Shown here: piece after piece, positions 11,816 through 22,622 of the stretch | Position numbering within the stretch: position 1 is the first letter of the stretch | Layout of the letters: each line of letters begins with the position of its first letter | NCBI GenBank assembly: GCA_030848705.1 | Contig: CM061241.1 | Span: 79,989,178-80,053,177 of the forward strand | Length of the DNA stretch: 64,000 bases | Direction: 5' to 3' | Source of the DNA: Heracleum sosnowskyi | Lineage: Eukaryota; Streptophyta; Magnoliopsida; Apiales; Apiaceae | Translations under genes and position numbers: made by a program | Notes under the pieces: model-generated | The model's input: only the letters and a program-made list of their open reading frames with translations | The model's database searches: none | What the model was told of the DNA's origin: nothing

Positions 11816-14800
11816 CTAGTAGAACAAATTCATCTTCAAGAAGCTTGACAGTATATTTTCTTCTTTGTCTTCAAGAGTCTGAATTTGTCTTTCTTTTAGA
11901 TCTTTGAGTTCTCCATCCTCTTCATTTATCTGATAGATAGATGCTCTCAGATTCTGTATAGAGCTTCTCTGTAGACTATGATCTTCAATCAGGAGGTAAG
12001 CAATTTCCTTTCCATCAGGATTAAAAATCAGTTGTTTCATGTCAAAAGACATTTCTTTAACAGCAGTGCCTCTTTGCATTTCCACATCCTGATCTTTTAG
12101 ATTTAAGTACATGGGAACATAATTACCATTATAGTTCTTTCCTTCATCAAATCTTCTCCTTATTGTTGACAAAATCATATCTGACCATTCCTTGCACACT
12201 TTATTCTTCCATTTAAGTAGATAATGAACATATTTCAGTTCCTTTGTAGTCTTTACCAACAAATCTTGAATGGATAGAATCTTCACAGAACCATCTTGCA
12301 TGAAGTAAAGAAGCTTTTCTTTCTTTTCAGAACCATCATGACAATCTATTACTATATCAACAGATAATAAATTGTTCAGGTTTTCAGAAGTTAAAATACC
12401 TCCAATTTCAGTCAAGGCATAAGGATCAACATGAGGCATGTTCAGATATTCAACATCCCTGTGTCCAATACCTCCTCTTGAATTATTTACCATTTGCCTT
12501 AGATTTGAGAACATCTGCAACCAGAGTGCTTTTGATCTAACTAAATCAGATAAATCAGCAACACTTGAGGCACTTGTGATAATTCCTCCAGACTGAAAAT
12601 TAATAGGTCTATCACACCTAAGTGTGTCTATATGTTTCCACTTCTTATCTTTCTCTTTCTCATAAGCGTAACTCTTTTCTAGCTGAGGTTGTTGTCTCCT
12701 TGTATTTCTCCACAACCCTTTATTTGAAATTTTGAGTCTTTGCTTATAGATCTGAAAATCTCTATTTGTTGACCTTGTTATTCTTCTTCTTCTGACTTCT
12801 TCTTCTTCATCCACTTCCTTATTATGAGAATCAACCACTGTAGAAAGAATTAACAAATCAACCTCTTGCAAAATTTCAGAATCATCGGGATCTTGAACAT
12901 TGTCAGGAACAATATCAGGATTAGATTCTTCAATTTGATTTGTATTGCTGAGAGTTGATTGTCTTGGTCTTCTTCTCAATTCAGGTTCTTCTTCAACAAT
13001 TCCATCATCACCAAAAGGAACTTCTGATATTTGAATAGGTTCAGGAATTTCTTCAATTCTTAAGCTTCTAGACCTTGTCTGTCTAGGCATATTTAGATTT
13101 GATGAACCTCTTCTCCCTCTTCTAGCACCTCTTCTACCTCTGCCTCCTCTTCCTCTAGTAGGAGCAGGGTTATTAAAACTTTCCATCATTTCTCTTTTTT
13201 GATTTAAGAATTCTTCATGTGAGAGATCAGGATATTCTTCACTTGCTGTAGAGAGTGCTTTTCTTGCAAATAACTGTTGAACCCTCTTATCAGTATGATA
13301 AAGAGTAACAACATTACCATCTCTTGTTTTGAACTTCTGGAATAGATTTGATGCATCTTCAGGATTGTCAATGAGCACATCTTCATCACCTTCAGGAATT
13401 GTAGCAAGAGTTTGTCCATGACCAGTCGTCAGGATTTGATCAGTCATCAGGATTTGATCACCTGTCAGGATTTGTTCTTCCGTCAGGATCTGAGATTGCA
13501 CCAGTGTCCTTACTGTCTTTATTCCAGAATCAGAAACATGAGTTGACTGCGTTGTTTGACTCTGAGAAGTTTGAATTGTCTTCATAACAGCAGCATCAGA
13601 GGTTTCTCCTTGTAGAATTTTGTCATCGCCATCATTTCCAGTATCATCATCATTTCTTAATACTAGATTAGGTGTACATTTTGTCTGACTAACCTTCTCC
13701 CCCTTTTTGACATCATTATTTGACAATAAATTCAAAATTAAGGCAAGAGAGGTTTGAATATCAGTTACCTTTGTATCAATAGAATCAATTCTACTGTTGA
13801 TGGAGGATTGTTCAGAAATAACTGACTTGACTTGGGATTCCACTACTCTTAGTTGAAAGACAGTAGGCACCTTTGTAAAGTTCTGAGAAATATCAGTCCT
13901 CACTTTTTCAGTTGTATCTTTGACAGAATCAATTTCATGTTTGAGGCTTTTGGATAAAAGAGTAGTAGCCTTCAAATGATTCTTCCAATCTTCATTCTGA
14001 ATCAACTTATCAGCATAAAAAACATGGCTCAATGCATATGGATAGCTTACAGAATCATCAGACCTGTACCATTCATTTTCCCATTGATGCATTCTCAACT
14101 GCTCAGCAGGATTAATCTCAGAAGGAACAGAAAAGTCTTGTCTTAAGTCCTTTCCAGTAGTAACCTTGTCAGTCATGAAGGTGCTTGATGAACCAAAATT
14201 GGTTCCAAGACTAGATTTAATAACTCTGGAAAGCTGATCCTTTTCTTCATTATCATCATCATCATCACTATCATCAGAATCATCAACATCAGAAGCATGA
14301 GGAACATCAGGATCAGAAATAGCAATCCCTTTTAGTTTATCCTGTGATTCTGTAATAGGATGTTCCATTGGTCGTGAGCTAAGTGGCTGTATCAGGATTG
14401 GCTCAGCATCAGGAGCACCACTAGCGTCAGGAGCAACACCGTCAGGATTTGATAAGCTTGCATCAGGATTTGTTACTGATGGTTCTTGTGTAGCATGAGG
14501 TTCAGAAGCTGCTTTAACACTTTGAGTTAAAGGTTCTTGTGTACTTCCCTCATTGACAGTGTCCTCGACCAATCTTTCAACTTCATTTGCACCAGAAACT
14601 GTAGCTTTGCTTGCATCTTCACATTGAGAAGATGGTTCTTGTGGGGCTGGAATAGAAATGTCTGTATTTTCCCTTTGAGAAAATGGTTCTTGTGGGACCA
14701 TTCCAATAGCTAAGCCTTCACTCAAACTTTGATTGAGTGGTTCTTGTGTGGCAGGATCGTCAGTAGCTTCTGAACCACTTTGAGATTCAGGTTCTTGTGG

Positions 14801-16363
14801 GCTTGATCCTTTCAGCTTCTTTTGTCTCTTGAAGACTAATTCTTCTGTTTTCCTCTTGTTCTTCATAGGATGTGAAAACCCAAGTTTGGAAGCAGTCTCA
14901 GCAACCTTCTCCCATGATATTTCAACAATCTTTGCAGATGGAGAGGCCTTTGCTGGAGAGTCTGAGATAGAGACAATTGATGGTTGTGCATCAGGAATAC
15001 CAACATCAGGATTTGCTTGAGCATCAGGATTAGATGACTCATCAGGATTTGATGTCTGAATATCAGTATCCTTCATTTGCACCTTCAAAGGAATATGATA
15101 CCTGCTTTTTGATAGCTTCCTTTTCTTCTGTGGCTTTGTAGAGACCACGGCTTCAGTAGCAGTATCAGCAACTTCCTTGATTATCTTCAACTTGGAGGAT
15201 ATTGGTAAATCATCCTCAGAATCACTTTCATCTCTTAAAATCAACTTTCTTTTCACTTGAACACCCTCTACAACCTTATCAGGAACAGACTTTGCATCCT
15301 TCTTCACCAGGACCCCTTGTACACCCCCTTTTAACTTCTCTTGAGTGAGTGGTATAGAGGAAAAATCCTTTGAACCTGATTGCCTTCCAGACACATCAGT
15401 TCTAGCTGATTTCTTAGATTTTACAACTAAAGTCTTCTGGGAGACAGTAGAGGTGGCTGATGACTGTTTAGACTGTTTGGTAGGAATGCTTGGGTCAGGA
15501 ACAAGGTGTGATTGGCCTTGCCCCATAGCATTAGAAATTAAACCATAACAAGTAGGCATTTTCTCATGCAAGAAAAGCTTGACCTCGTCAGGAATAAAGG
15601 CATTGCCTATAAAACCATTTGCCTTATCACAATTGACTAAGGACTTCAAGTTGTTCTCTGTAATTCTACAAATAGGTAGAACCACATCATTCTCAAAAGT
15701 AACATCAGGACATAAGTGATTGAATATTAATTGGAAAAATCTAATAAAACAGACATAGCCTAATTTATCAGTTTTTCTATCACTTAATGCTTTCAACACA
15801 AAACTACCATAATCAAAAACTTTAGAGTAGATAAGAGAGTACCCAATCTTTAGTGATCTTGACGGCAGAGCATCAAAATTAGATGTTTTATTCAGGAAGC
15901 ATCTGCTGATTGTGTCAAAGAAATAATTCCACTCTCTTTTAAGCTTTGTCCTAAAGAGGCTTCCATACCTCTTGACATCACCATTGTATCCCAATTTTGT
16001 GACAAACTCAAAAATGGTATAGTCTGAAACAGTATCAGGAACTTGGTCACCCAGAATCGGCAAATGCAGTGCCTCTTCAACAATAGCAGGCGTGACATGG
16101 TGAGTTACTCCATTGCATTCAAACTGCATCAAAACAGTTCCGGTAGAGCTTTTACCGAAAACAACTGTGTTCCATACCTGCATCACAGACTTAAGAGAAA
16201 CACTCACAGGTTCTGTTAAAGCATACTTCAATGGACTTGAAGTAAGAAAATCCTGGATTATATGGAACTCAGTAGGCAATTCCTGATGGTCTAGAATAGC
16301 TACAAAATTATTAGTGGCAAAAGTAACACCACTAATCACAGTCTGTTTATTCATAAATGCCAT
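11816..16363 (-). CDS. ORF3 downstream of pol, element A (about 1515 aa)
   Basis: This is an uninterrupted frame. I chose the internal start MAFMNKQ (16363) because it lines up with the ORF3 start in element C; an upstream Met at 16420 would add 19 residues. The N-terminal 300 residues form a globular-looking domain with the motif REWNYFFDTI, shared with the ORF3 frames of elements C and D. The middle is low-complexity and acidic, with repeated NPD, QEP and D/E-rich stretches. A basic RGRGGRGRRG tract lies at roughly residues 1090-1115, and the C-terminal part is charged. I see no signal peptide or convincing membrane segment, so a retroviral-type envelope is not supported. Some Sireviruses have an ORF in this position. 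The function is unknown; the basic Gly-Arg tract hints at nucleic-acid binding, which is inference. Confidence 0.75.
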   Translation of the reverse strand: MAFMNKQTVISGVTFATNNFVAILDHQELPTEFHIIQDFLTSSPLKYALTEPVSVSLKSVMQVWNTVVFGKSSTGTVLMQFECNGVTHHVTPAIVEEALHLPILGDQVPDTVSDYTIFEFVTKLGYNGDVKRYGSLFRTKLKREWNYFFDTISRCFLNKTSNFDALPSRSLKIGYSLIYSKVFDYGSFVLKALSDRKTDKLGYVCFIRFFQLIFNHLCPDVTFENDVVLPICRITENNLKSLVNCDKANGFIGNAFIPDEVKLFLHEKMPTCYGLISNAMGQGQSHLVPDPSIPTKQSKQSSATSTVSQKTLVVKSKKSARTDVSGRQSGSKDFSSIPLTQEKLKGGVQGVLVKKDAKSVPDKVVEGVQVKRKLILRDESDSEDDLPISSKLKIIKEVADTATEAVVSTKPQKKRKLSKSRYHIPLKVQMKDTDIQTSNPDESSNPDAQANPDVGIPDAQPSIVSISDSPAKASPSAKIVEISWEKVAETASKLGFSHPMKNKRKTEELVFKRQKKLKGSSPQEPESQSGSEATDDPATQEPLNQSLSEGLAIGMVPQEPFSQRENTDISIPAPQEPSSQCEDASKATVSGANEVERLVEDTVNEGSTQEPLTQSVKAASEPHATQEPSVTNPDASLSNPDGVAPDASGAPDAEPILIQPLSSRPMEHPITESQDKLKGIAISDPDVPHASDVDDSDDSDDDDDNEEKDQLSRVIKSSLGTNFGSSSTFMTDKVTTGKDLRQDFSVPSEINPAEQLRMHQWENEWYRSDDSVSYPYALSHVFYADKLIQNEDWKNHLKATTLLSKSLKHEIDSVKDTTEKVRTDISQNFTKVPTVFQLRVVESQVKSVISEQSSINSRIDSIDTKVTDIQTSLALILNLLSNNDVKKGEKVSQTKCTPNLVLRNDDDTGNDGDDKILQGETSDAAVMKTIQTSQSQTTQSTHVSDSGIKTVRTLVQSQILTEEQILTGDQILMTDQILTTGHGQTLATIPEGDEDVLIDNPEDASNLFQKFKTRDGNVVTLYHTDKRVQQLFARKALSTASEEYPDLSHEEFLNQKREMMESFNNPAPTRGRGGRGRRGARRGRRGSSNLNMPRQTRSRSLRIEEIPEPIQISEVPFGDDGIVEEEPELRRRPRQSTLSNTNQIEESNPDIVPDNVQDPDDSEILQEVDLLILSTVVDSHNKEVDEEEEVRRRRITRSTNRDFQIYKQRLKISNKGLWRNTRRQQPQLEKSYAYEKEKDKKWKHIDTLRCDRPINFQSGGIITSASSVADLSDLVRSKALWLQMFSNLRQMVNNSRGGIGHRDVEYLNMPHVDPYALTEIGGILTSENLNNLLSVDIVIDCHDGSEKKEKLLYFMQDGSVKILSIQDLLVKTTKELKYVHYLLKWKNKVCKEWSDMILSTIRRRFDEGKNYNGNYVPMYLNLKDQDVEMQRGTAVKEMSFDMKQLIFNPDGKEIAYLLIEDHSLQRSSIQNLRASIYQINEEDGELKDLKERQIQTLEDKEENILSSFLKMNLFY

Positions 16364-16420
16364 TTTTACTATATGAAAACTTGAGAATTGAGATTTGAAA
16401 AAGCTAGGGTTCGAAAGCAC

Positions 16421-16861
16421 AGAGAGAAAGAAGAAGATGAAAAACTGATGAGGAGATAGTAATTAGGAATTCATAAAATCAAAAGTATTTTGTTAAAACA
16501 AAATATTACTCTCAATTACAGGTGTCATGCTGTGATTTGTGCAATAATAATTAGTGGACCAATTTTCGTGCTAAATTAAACATAACTGCACCGCTTTTTA
16601 TGTGTATCTATGTGTATATATCTATTAGTGTAACACACGCGCGCATACAGTTGTCCGTCTAATAACTCAAATGTTTCTCATCAGTAACTGACGAAAAATC
16701 AGGCACAGATTAAGCAATTGAAATACTGACCTGTACATCAGGATTGACCAGTTGACTTCCTGTCAGGATTGTATCCTATAAGGATTTGATCAAAATTACA
16801 TACCTTGCAGAATGACCATCAGGATTTGATAGTCATCAGGATTTCTTCTCTGTAGTTTTTC
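16421..16861. other. element A spacer between pol and ORF3
   Basis: This is non-coding. Near 16735-16850 it carries four or five CATCAGGATT words on the plus strand, which read AATCCTGATG in the direction of the element. That is the opposite orientation to the words in the element's own LTR. Confidence 0.7.
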
Positions 16862-17136
16862 TCAGAAATTCTTAAAATTCATCATTCCAAGTTCATTCAC
16901 CAATTTATTGAAAGTAGCTTCAGGTAGTGGCTTGGTGAATATATCAGCTAGTTGTTGATCAGTAGGAACAAAGTGAAGTTCAATTGTTCCTTCCAGAACC
17001 TGTTCTCTTATGAAGTGATATCTAATACTGATGTGTTTAGTAAGAGAATGTTGAACTGGATTTCCTGTCATTGCAATAGCACTTTGGTTATCACAATAAA
17101 TAGGGATTTTTGAATATGACAGGCCATAATCTAACA
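16862..17136 (-). pseudogene. copia RNase H C-terminal fragment, element A
   Basis: The frame encodes the last 90 or so residues of copia pol. Visible motifs are IPIYCDNQSA (the aspartate of the RNase H core), RTKH-like LTKHISIRYHF, and QLADIFTKPL near the end, then a normal stop. The start of the gene is missing: the sequence begins at TTAGATTATGG right at the element's edge, and upstream codons belong to the LTR of element B. It is very similar to the same region of element C, which places A in the same lineage. Confidence 0.92.
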
Positions 17137-17141
17137 GTTTT

Positions 17142-17382
17142 ATCCTGGGAGTGATATTGCTGCAACCCAACACAGCGTAAGTGGGGCAATAATCTCTTCA
17201 AGAACAGTCAAGACTTCTCTAAGGCTTGGCGACTCAGCTGTTTATTATCTTTCAGTATTTGTTAAAGCACCTGAGAGACAAGTGTTCTTTCTTATCTTAT
17301 TATTTACAGTCTCTAATTATATTATTGTTTCGACTTTCGTGTTTGTTTTGTTAATTGGTATTATTTGCATGTTCTTGTTAAT

Positions 17383-17453
<71 letters not shown>

Positions 17454-17495
17454 CTGCCCTATTGTTGCTGTGTAGTTAGTAAATTATACCCAACA
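17142..17495 (+). repeat. element B left LTR, second part
   Basis: It resumes at ATCCTGGGAGTGATATTGC after the second TSD copy (17137-17141) and ends CCCAACA at 17495. It matches 24286-24584, apart from a much longer TA microsatellite. Confidence 0.9.
17386..17452. repeat. (TA)n microsatellite
   Basis: About 33 TA units lie inside the left LTR of element B. The right LTR has only a few at the same place (24530-24541), so the run grew after insertion. Confidence 0.95.
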
Positions 17496-17539
17496 ATCTT
17501 GAAGAGATTATCCTGTGTTATATATTGTTAATTAACAAG

Positions 17540-18452
17540 ATGGCTAACGAAACTGTAACTCCTGGTGTTGGTGCTATTGCTACTGGTTCTGGTGTTACTG
17601 TACCCACCATTGATTGGACCACGTACCGTTTCCCACAGCCTATCGATTTGTCAGGAATGCCTGATAAATTCGGTGGGGGTGTTGGTTTTTCTCGTTGGTA
17701 GAAAAAGATGAAACTGTGGCTTACGGTAAAGGGTCTATGGCCGGTGGTGCAGTATGAGAAACCGGTTGTTGATCAAGAAAAGGCTGATTCTGTTAGGGCT
17801 TATGCTATGTGGGAGGAAAAAGATGGGGTGGCTAGGGCTGCTATACTGGCAGCTTTAGCGAACACTCTTTTTGATGTTTATTCATCTGACTCCTTCACTG
17901 CTAAGCTGTTATGGGAGAAGCTGGACCAGACACACAATACTGACTCGCAAGGGTTGGAAAAGTATTCTGTGGCTGGGTTTCTAGATTTTAAAATTGGTGG
18001 ATACAAAATCCATGACTGAGCAGGCACATGAGTTTGAGATGTTGGTGCATGCTTTGAAGGAGTCCGGAATGGACCTTCCTGAAAAGTTCCAGGTTATGGC
18101 TGTGATTGAAAAGCTCCCTAAGTCTTGGGAAGAGTTTGCTTTCTCCCTGAAAAGACAGAAATGAGAGATCACTTGGACAAACCTGATGTTGGACATCTCT
18201 GTGCAGGAACAACACAAGTCCAAACAGGGACATGTGATGCCTGCTGAACATGGGAGTTCGAAGGTGAATGTAGTGACTGTTGGACAGAAAAGAAAGGCTA
18301 TCACTAAGAAGGATAACACTAGGCCTAAAAATGACAAGAACAAGGCTAAGAAACCAAAGACAAACAAACCATGTTGGTCTTGTGGACAGGTTGGTCATTG
18401 GAGGAAGGACTGTCCTGCAAAGAAAGCAAAGAAAGCTGTTGTGGGAGCATAG
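17540..18452 (+). pseudogene. element B gag, broken
   Basis: The frame starts MANETVTPG at 17540. A nonsense codon TAG at 17699-17701 follows FSRW. A frameshift lies at about 17990 (frame moves before the VDTKSMTEQ-like stretch), then a stop near 18162. The capsid-like part is followed by a basic region and a CCHC zinc knuckle, CWSCGQVGHWRKDC (about 18370-18412). The frame ends at a TAG at 18450-18452, where pol would normally continue. The protein would package and bind the element RNA; this copy cannot make it. Confidence 0.88.
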
Positions 18453-21400
18453 GCTAATACTGTGCTTTCAACCACAGATGGGCCTAAGGTTAACATGGTT
18501 GTTGGTGAGGCTGTTGCCTCTGGAACCAATGACGGGTATGTTACCTACAACCCTGTACTTCTTTCAACTTATCTGTCACATGAATGGTTGATTGATACTG
18601 GAGCTAATGTACATATTTGTACTGAGATTACTCTTTTTGTATCTTATCAACAAACTCATGGAGTGACAGTGACGATGGGGAATGCTAGTGCTGCTCAAGT
18701 TCTTGGAATAGGAAACGTAGACCTGAAGTTTGCTTCTGGGCGTGTTCTATCCCTCACTAGAGTGCATCATGTTCCTGATATTCGTAGAAATATAATAAGT
18801 GGAAGTTGTTTAGTTAAGAATGGTTTTGAACTTTCTTTGAAATGTAATAAAGTAGTTATTACACGTACCGGTACATTTTTTGGCAAAGGTTACTTGTCTG
18901 ATGGTTTATTTTTGATAAATGTTGAGCCTGTTTTGGGCAATTTTATTAATGATAGTGTTGCACCTTCTGTTAATTGTGTTGAATCATCCGATTTGTGGCA
19001 TTCTAGACTTGGTCATTTAAATTTTAGTGCTCTAAAGAATATGATGAATTTAGAGTTGATTCCAAAATATGTCATTGATAAGAAAACTAAATGTCAAGTA
19101 TGTGTGACTGCTAAACAAACTAGGAAACCCGTTCATAATGTTGTTAGGGATTCAGGAGTATTAGATTTAGTACACACAGACATATGTGAATTTGGTGGCA
19201 TGTTGACTAAGGATAATAAACGATATTTTATTACCTTTATAGATGATTGTAGTAGACACTACACCATATTTGACCTATTGCAAGCCATTTTTCATCCATA
19301 CATAGACATTTTTCCAGTAAAAATGTCACACACACAGTATATAAATATTGTTAATAGAAGAACACAATACATCAAAAAAGAACAAGAACCCACCATTTCA
19401 AAATTAAAATTTCACAGACAAGAACAGAGTACTTTGTCACTGTAACTTTAAAACACAAAATTTGCACAAATTTAACACAAAATTCTACTCATTAACACAG
19501 AAATCCTACTAATATAACTCCTAATACTAGAGCTCTAATCGAACAAATTATGAACATATATAATCCAACATATAATCCAAAATTTCCCCTTGCATACGTA
19601 TATATATATACATATATATATATATATGTATATATATAATCAAAAAGAAGATGGGTAATTTACCTAATTGAAGCTTCAATTGTATCTTTACTCTATTTTT
19701 TGCTCAAATCAGCTTTTGGGTTTGGTGATTTTGCTCTAATCGACTTTAGGGATTTGAAGAGGTGTGAGAGATAGTGAGAGAGATGAGGGGGAGAGGTGAC
19801 AGAGATGACAGAGATGAGGGAGAGAGATGGTCGAGAGAGGTGAGAAGGGATGGGAGAGATAAGTGAACGAGAGGTGTGTGTGAGAGAGATAGAGTTTATG
19901 TTTGTGTGTATTAAAATTTCATTTTGTGTAAATATTTTGGTTTTGGTGCCGATTTTTATGCAGCCCACCCAAAAACGTGAATTCCCGCTTACAAATTTGG
20001 GTTAAGTTGACCAAAAGTGTAATATATATTGTAACACTTTTTTAAAAGTATTGCATTTGTTTGAGAATGTTAAAATAAAATTTTCGCTTGCAACGCTTTC
20101 ACATTTTATACAACACCTTTCAAAACTATTGCAATAGAGTAGTAACTTTCGTGTTTATAGCAACATTTTATGCAACACAAATGTAGTTTGGGCTTGCAAT
20201 AGGTCATATATGGTGTAGTGAGATACTGTTATGTTTATTTACTTAGACATAAAGATGAAGCACTAGAAAAATTCATTATGTTCAAAACTGAAGCTGAAAC
20301 ACAAACCGGTAAAGTACTTAAACGTTTGAGATCTGATAGAGGTGGTGAGTATACTAGTACCTCGTTTAATGAATTTTGCGCAAGCAATGGTATAGTTCAT
20401 GAGGTGACTCCACCATACACACCTAAGTCTAATGGGGTGGCTGAACGAAAGAACAAAACTTTTAAAGATATGATTAACAACATGCTTCTTAATTCTGGGT
20501 TGCCTAAGTACATGTGGGGAGAAGCTTTGAATACGGCTTGCCATATTCTGAATAGAGTTCCTCTGAAACATATGGAAAAGACACCTTATGAATTATGGAA
20601 AAGTAGAAAGACAAGTTTAAAGTATCTTCGTGTGTGGGGGTGCCTTGCTAAGGTGCTTGTCCTTGAACACAAGAGAAAAAAACTAGGTCCGAAAACTGTT
20701 GATTGCATCTTTCTGGGCTATATTGAAACCACTAAGGCTATGAGATTTTTAGTGTTAAAATCTGATATAGACGGTATAGTGGCTAACACTATAGTTGAGT
20801 TTCGTGATGCAACATTCTTTGAGGATGTGTTCCCTATGAAGACTGGCATACCTCAAGATATTTCTAATGATGATCCTACTCACACATCGAGTTCTATTCC
20901 TGATCATGTGGAAAAGATGACAAATATGGGGGCAGATCCTGATAGTAGTTCTACTCCTGTTGAAGTAGACGAACCTAGAAGGAGTAAGCGTGCAAAGGTA
21001 GTCAAGGACTTTGGAAGTGATTTTGTCACTTACAATGTCGAGGATGAACCTTTAACTTTCCGACAGGCCATGGATTCTTCGGAGTCAAGGCACTAGAAAG
21101 GTGCTGTAAAAAGTGGGATTGACTCTATTGTTTCTAACGGAACATGGGAGTTGGTTGATCTTCCTCCTGGGTGTACTACTATAGGATGTAAATGGATCTT
21201 CAAAAGGAAGATGAATCCTGATGGCTCAATAGATAAGTATAAGGCTAGGCTGGTAGCTAAGGGTTTTAGGCAAAAAGAAGGCACTGATTACTTTGACACA
21301 TACTCTCCTGTTGCAAGAATGACTACTATCCGAATGGTTATAGCATTGGCTTCTGTACATGGTCTTATCATCTATCAAATGGATGTAAAGACAGCTTTTC

Positions 21401-22622
21401 TTCATGGTGATCTTGAAGAAGAGATTTATATGGATCAGCCTGAGGGATTTGTTGCATCAGGTAACGAGAGGAAAGTATGTAAGTTGATCAAGTCTATATA
21501 TGGCTTAAAACAAGCTCCTAGAGACTGGCATAAAAAGTTTGATGACACTGTTTTAGAATCAGAATTTGTAGTTAATGAAAGTGACAAGTGTGTCTATTAC
21601 ATGGTTAAAGGAAATGAATGTATTATCGTGTGCCTATATGTGGATGATATATTATTGTTTGGAACCAATATTGAGATTATTAACAAGACAAAAAGTTTCT
21701 TGAAAAGGCACTTTGAAATGAAGGATATGGGTGAGGCTAGTGTGATTCTTGGAGTCAAGTTGACACAGTCAACTGATGGAATAACCTTGTCACAATCTCA
21801 TTATATAGAGAAATCTATACTTGAGAAGTATGGTTATTCAAATTGTAGAATCTCTAGTACACCGTACGATCCTAAAGTTGCCCTAGTCAAGAATAGTTCA
21901 GGAATTCATGTGTCTCAGTTAAGGTATTCTCAGATTATTGGGAGTTTGCAATATCTTGCTAATGTGACTAGACCAGATATTTCTTATTCTGTGTCTAAGT
22001 TAGCTAGATATACAAGCTGTTCGAACAAGACTCATTGGGAGGCACTGGATAGAGTTCTTAGATATCTTAAGGGAACTATTTCCTTTGGTTTTATCGAAGA
22101 TTCCCTGGAGTACTCGAGGGATACAGTGATGCAAGTTGGATAGCTAAGAAATCTGGTACCAATGGAGTGACTGGATATTTGTTTACCCTAGCAGGTGGAG
22201 CAATATCCTGGAAGTCTACTAGACAGACTTTAATAACTCGGTCTACTTTTGAGGCTGAGTTGTGTGCACTAGATGCCACGGGGACGGAGGCTGAATGGTT
22301 GCATGGACTTATGTCAGTGTTACCTGTTGTAAGCAGACCGCTTTCAGCCATTGCTGTTCATTGTGATAGCCGTACAACTATCGACAAGATCAGTAGTGAA
22401 AAGTATAATGCTAAAACAAAGAGACACATCCAAGTTAGACTTAAGTCTATAAGGGGTCTAGTGTCTGAAATGATTATTGCTGTAGAGTTCATTGGAACTC
22501 AGGATAATATAGCTGATCCTTTGACTAAAGGACTTGAGCATGCACTAGTCCTTAAGTCTAGGTTGGGGATGGGACTGATAGCCCAACATGATTCATCAGC
22601 AGCGGGAACCCAATACACCTGA
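18453..22622 (+). pseudogene. element B pol, broken and split by CACTA
   Basis: Domains in order: aspartic protease with WLIDTGANVH (about 18586), GAG-pre-integrase LWHSRLGHLN, then an integrase zinc finger and catalytic core. The core is split at 19256 by the CACTA insertion and resumes at 20224 in the same frame. Next come reverse transcriptase with CLYVDDILLF (about 21630) and RNase H ending in DNIADPLTKGL. Damage includes a nonsense TAG at 21094-21096 and a frameshift at about 22105, just before YSDASW. The order protease-integrase-RT-RNase H marks Ty1/copia. I do not assign a clade. Confidence 0.92.
19257..20220. mobile_element. non-autonomous CACTA (EnSpm) transposon
   Basis: The element is 964 bp. 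It starts CACTACACCATATTTGACC and ends GGTCATATATGGTGTAGTG, giving inverted repeats of about 28 bp. The 3-bp TSD AGA is exact (19254-19256, 20221-20223). Subterminal GCAACAC / TTGCAATAG words repeat in both ends, typical of CACTA transposase-binding regions. No transposase is encoded, so movement would need a helper elsewhere. Removing it with one TSD copy rejoins the integrase reading frame exactly (DDCSR-YCYVY). Confidence 0.96.

Larger units (their letters stand above)
11132..17136 (-). mobile_element. 5'-truncated copia (Sirevirus-like) element A
   Basis: The insert is flanked by an exact TSD GTTTT (11127-11131 and 17137-17141), and removing it restores the LTR sequence seen at 24271-24290. 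Read on the minus strand it starts TGTTAGATTATGG inside RNase H, then has a spacer, a long ORF (ORF3), a polypurine tract and one LTR ending GGGCAACA. No 5' LTR, primer site, gag, protease, integrase or reverse transcriptase is present. The first 8 bases, TGTTAGAT, are also the first 8 bases of its LTR. The cleanest reading is an internal deletion between those two copies. It cannot transpose on its own. Confidence 0.9.

Noticed and set aside
11816..16363. Reading ORF3 as a retroviral-type envelope gene
   Set aside because: There is no visible signal peptide, fusion peptide or membrane anchor. Position after pol is the only argument for that label.
17988..18398. 136-residue minus-strand frame
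   Set aside because: It is the shadow of the element B gag gene, whose plus-strand frame has a clear zinc knuckle.
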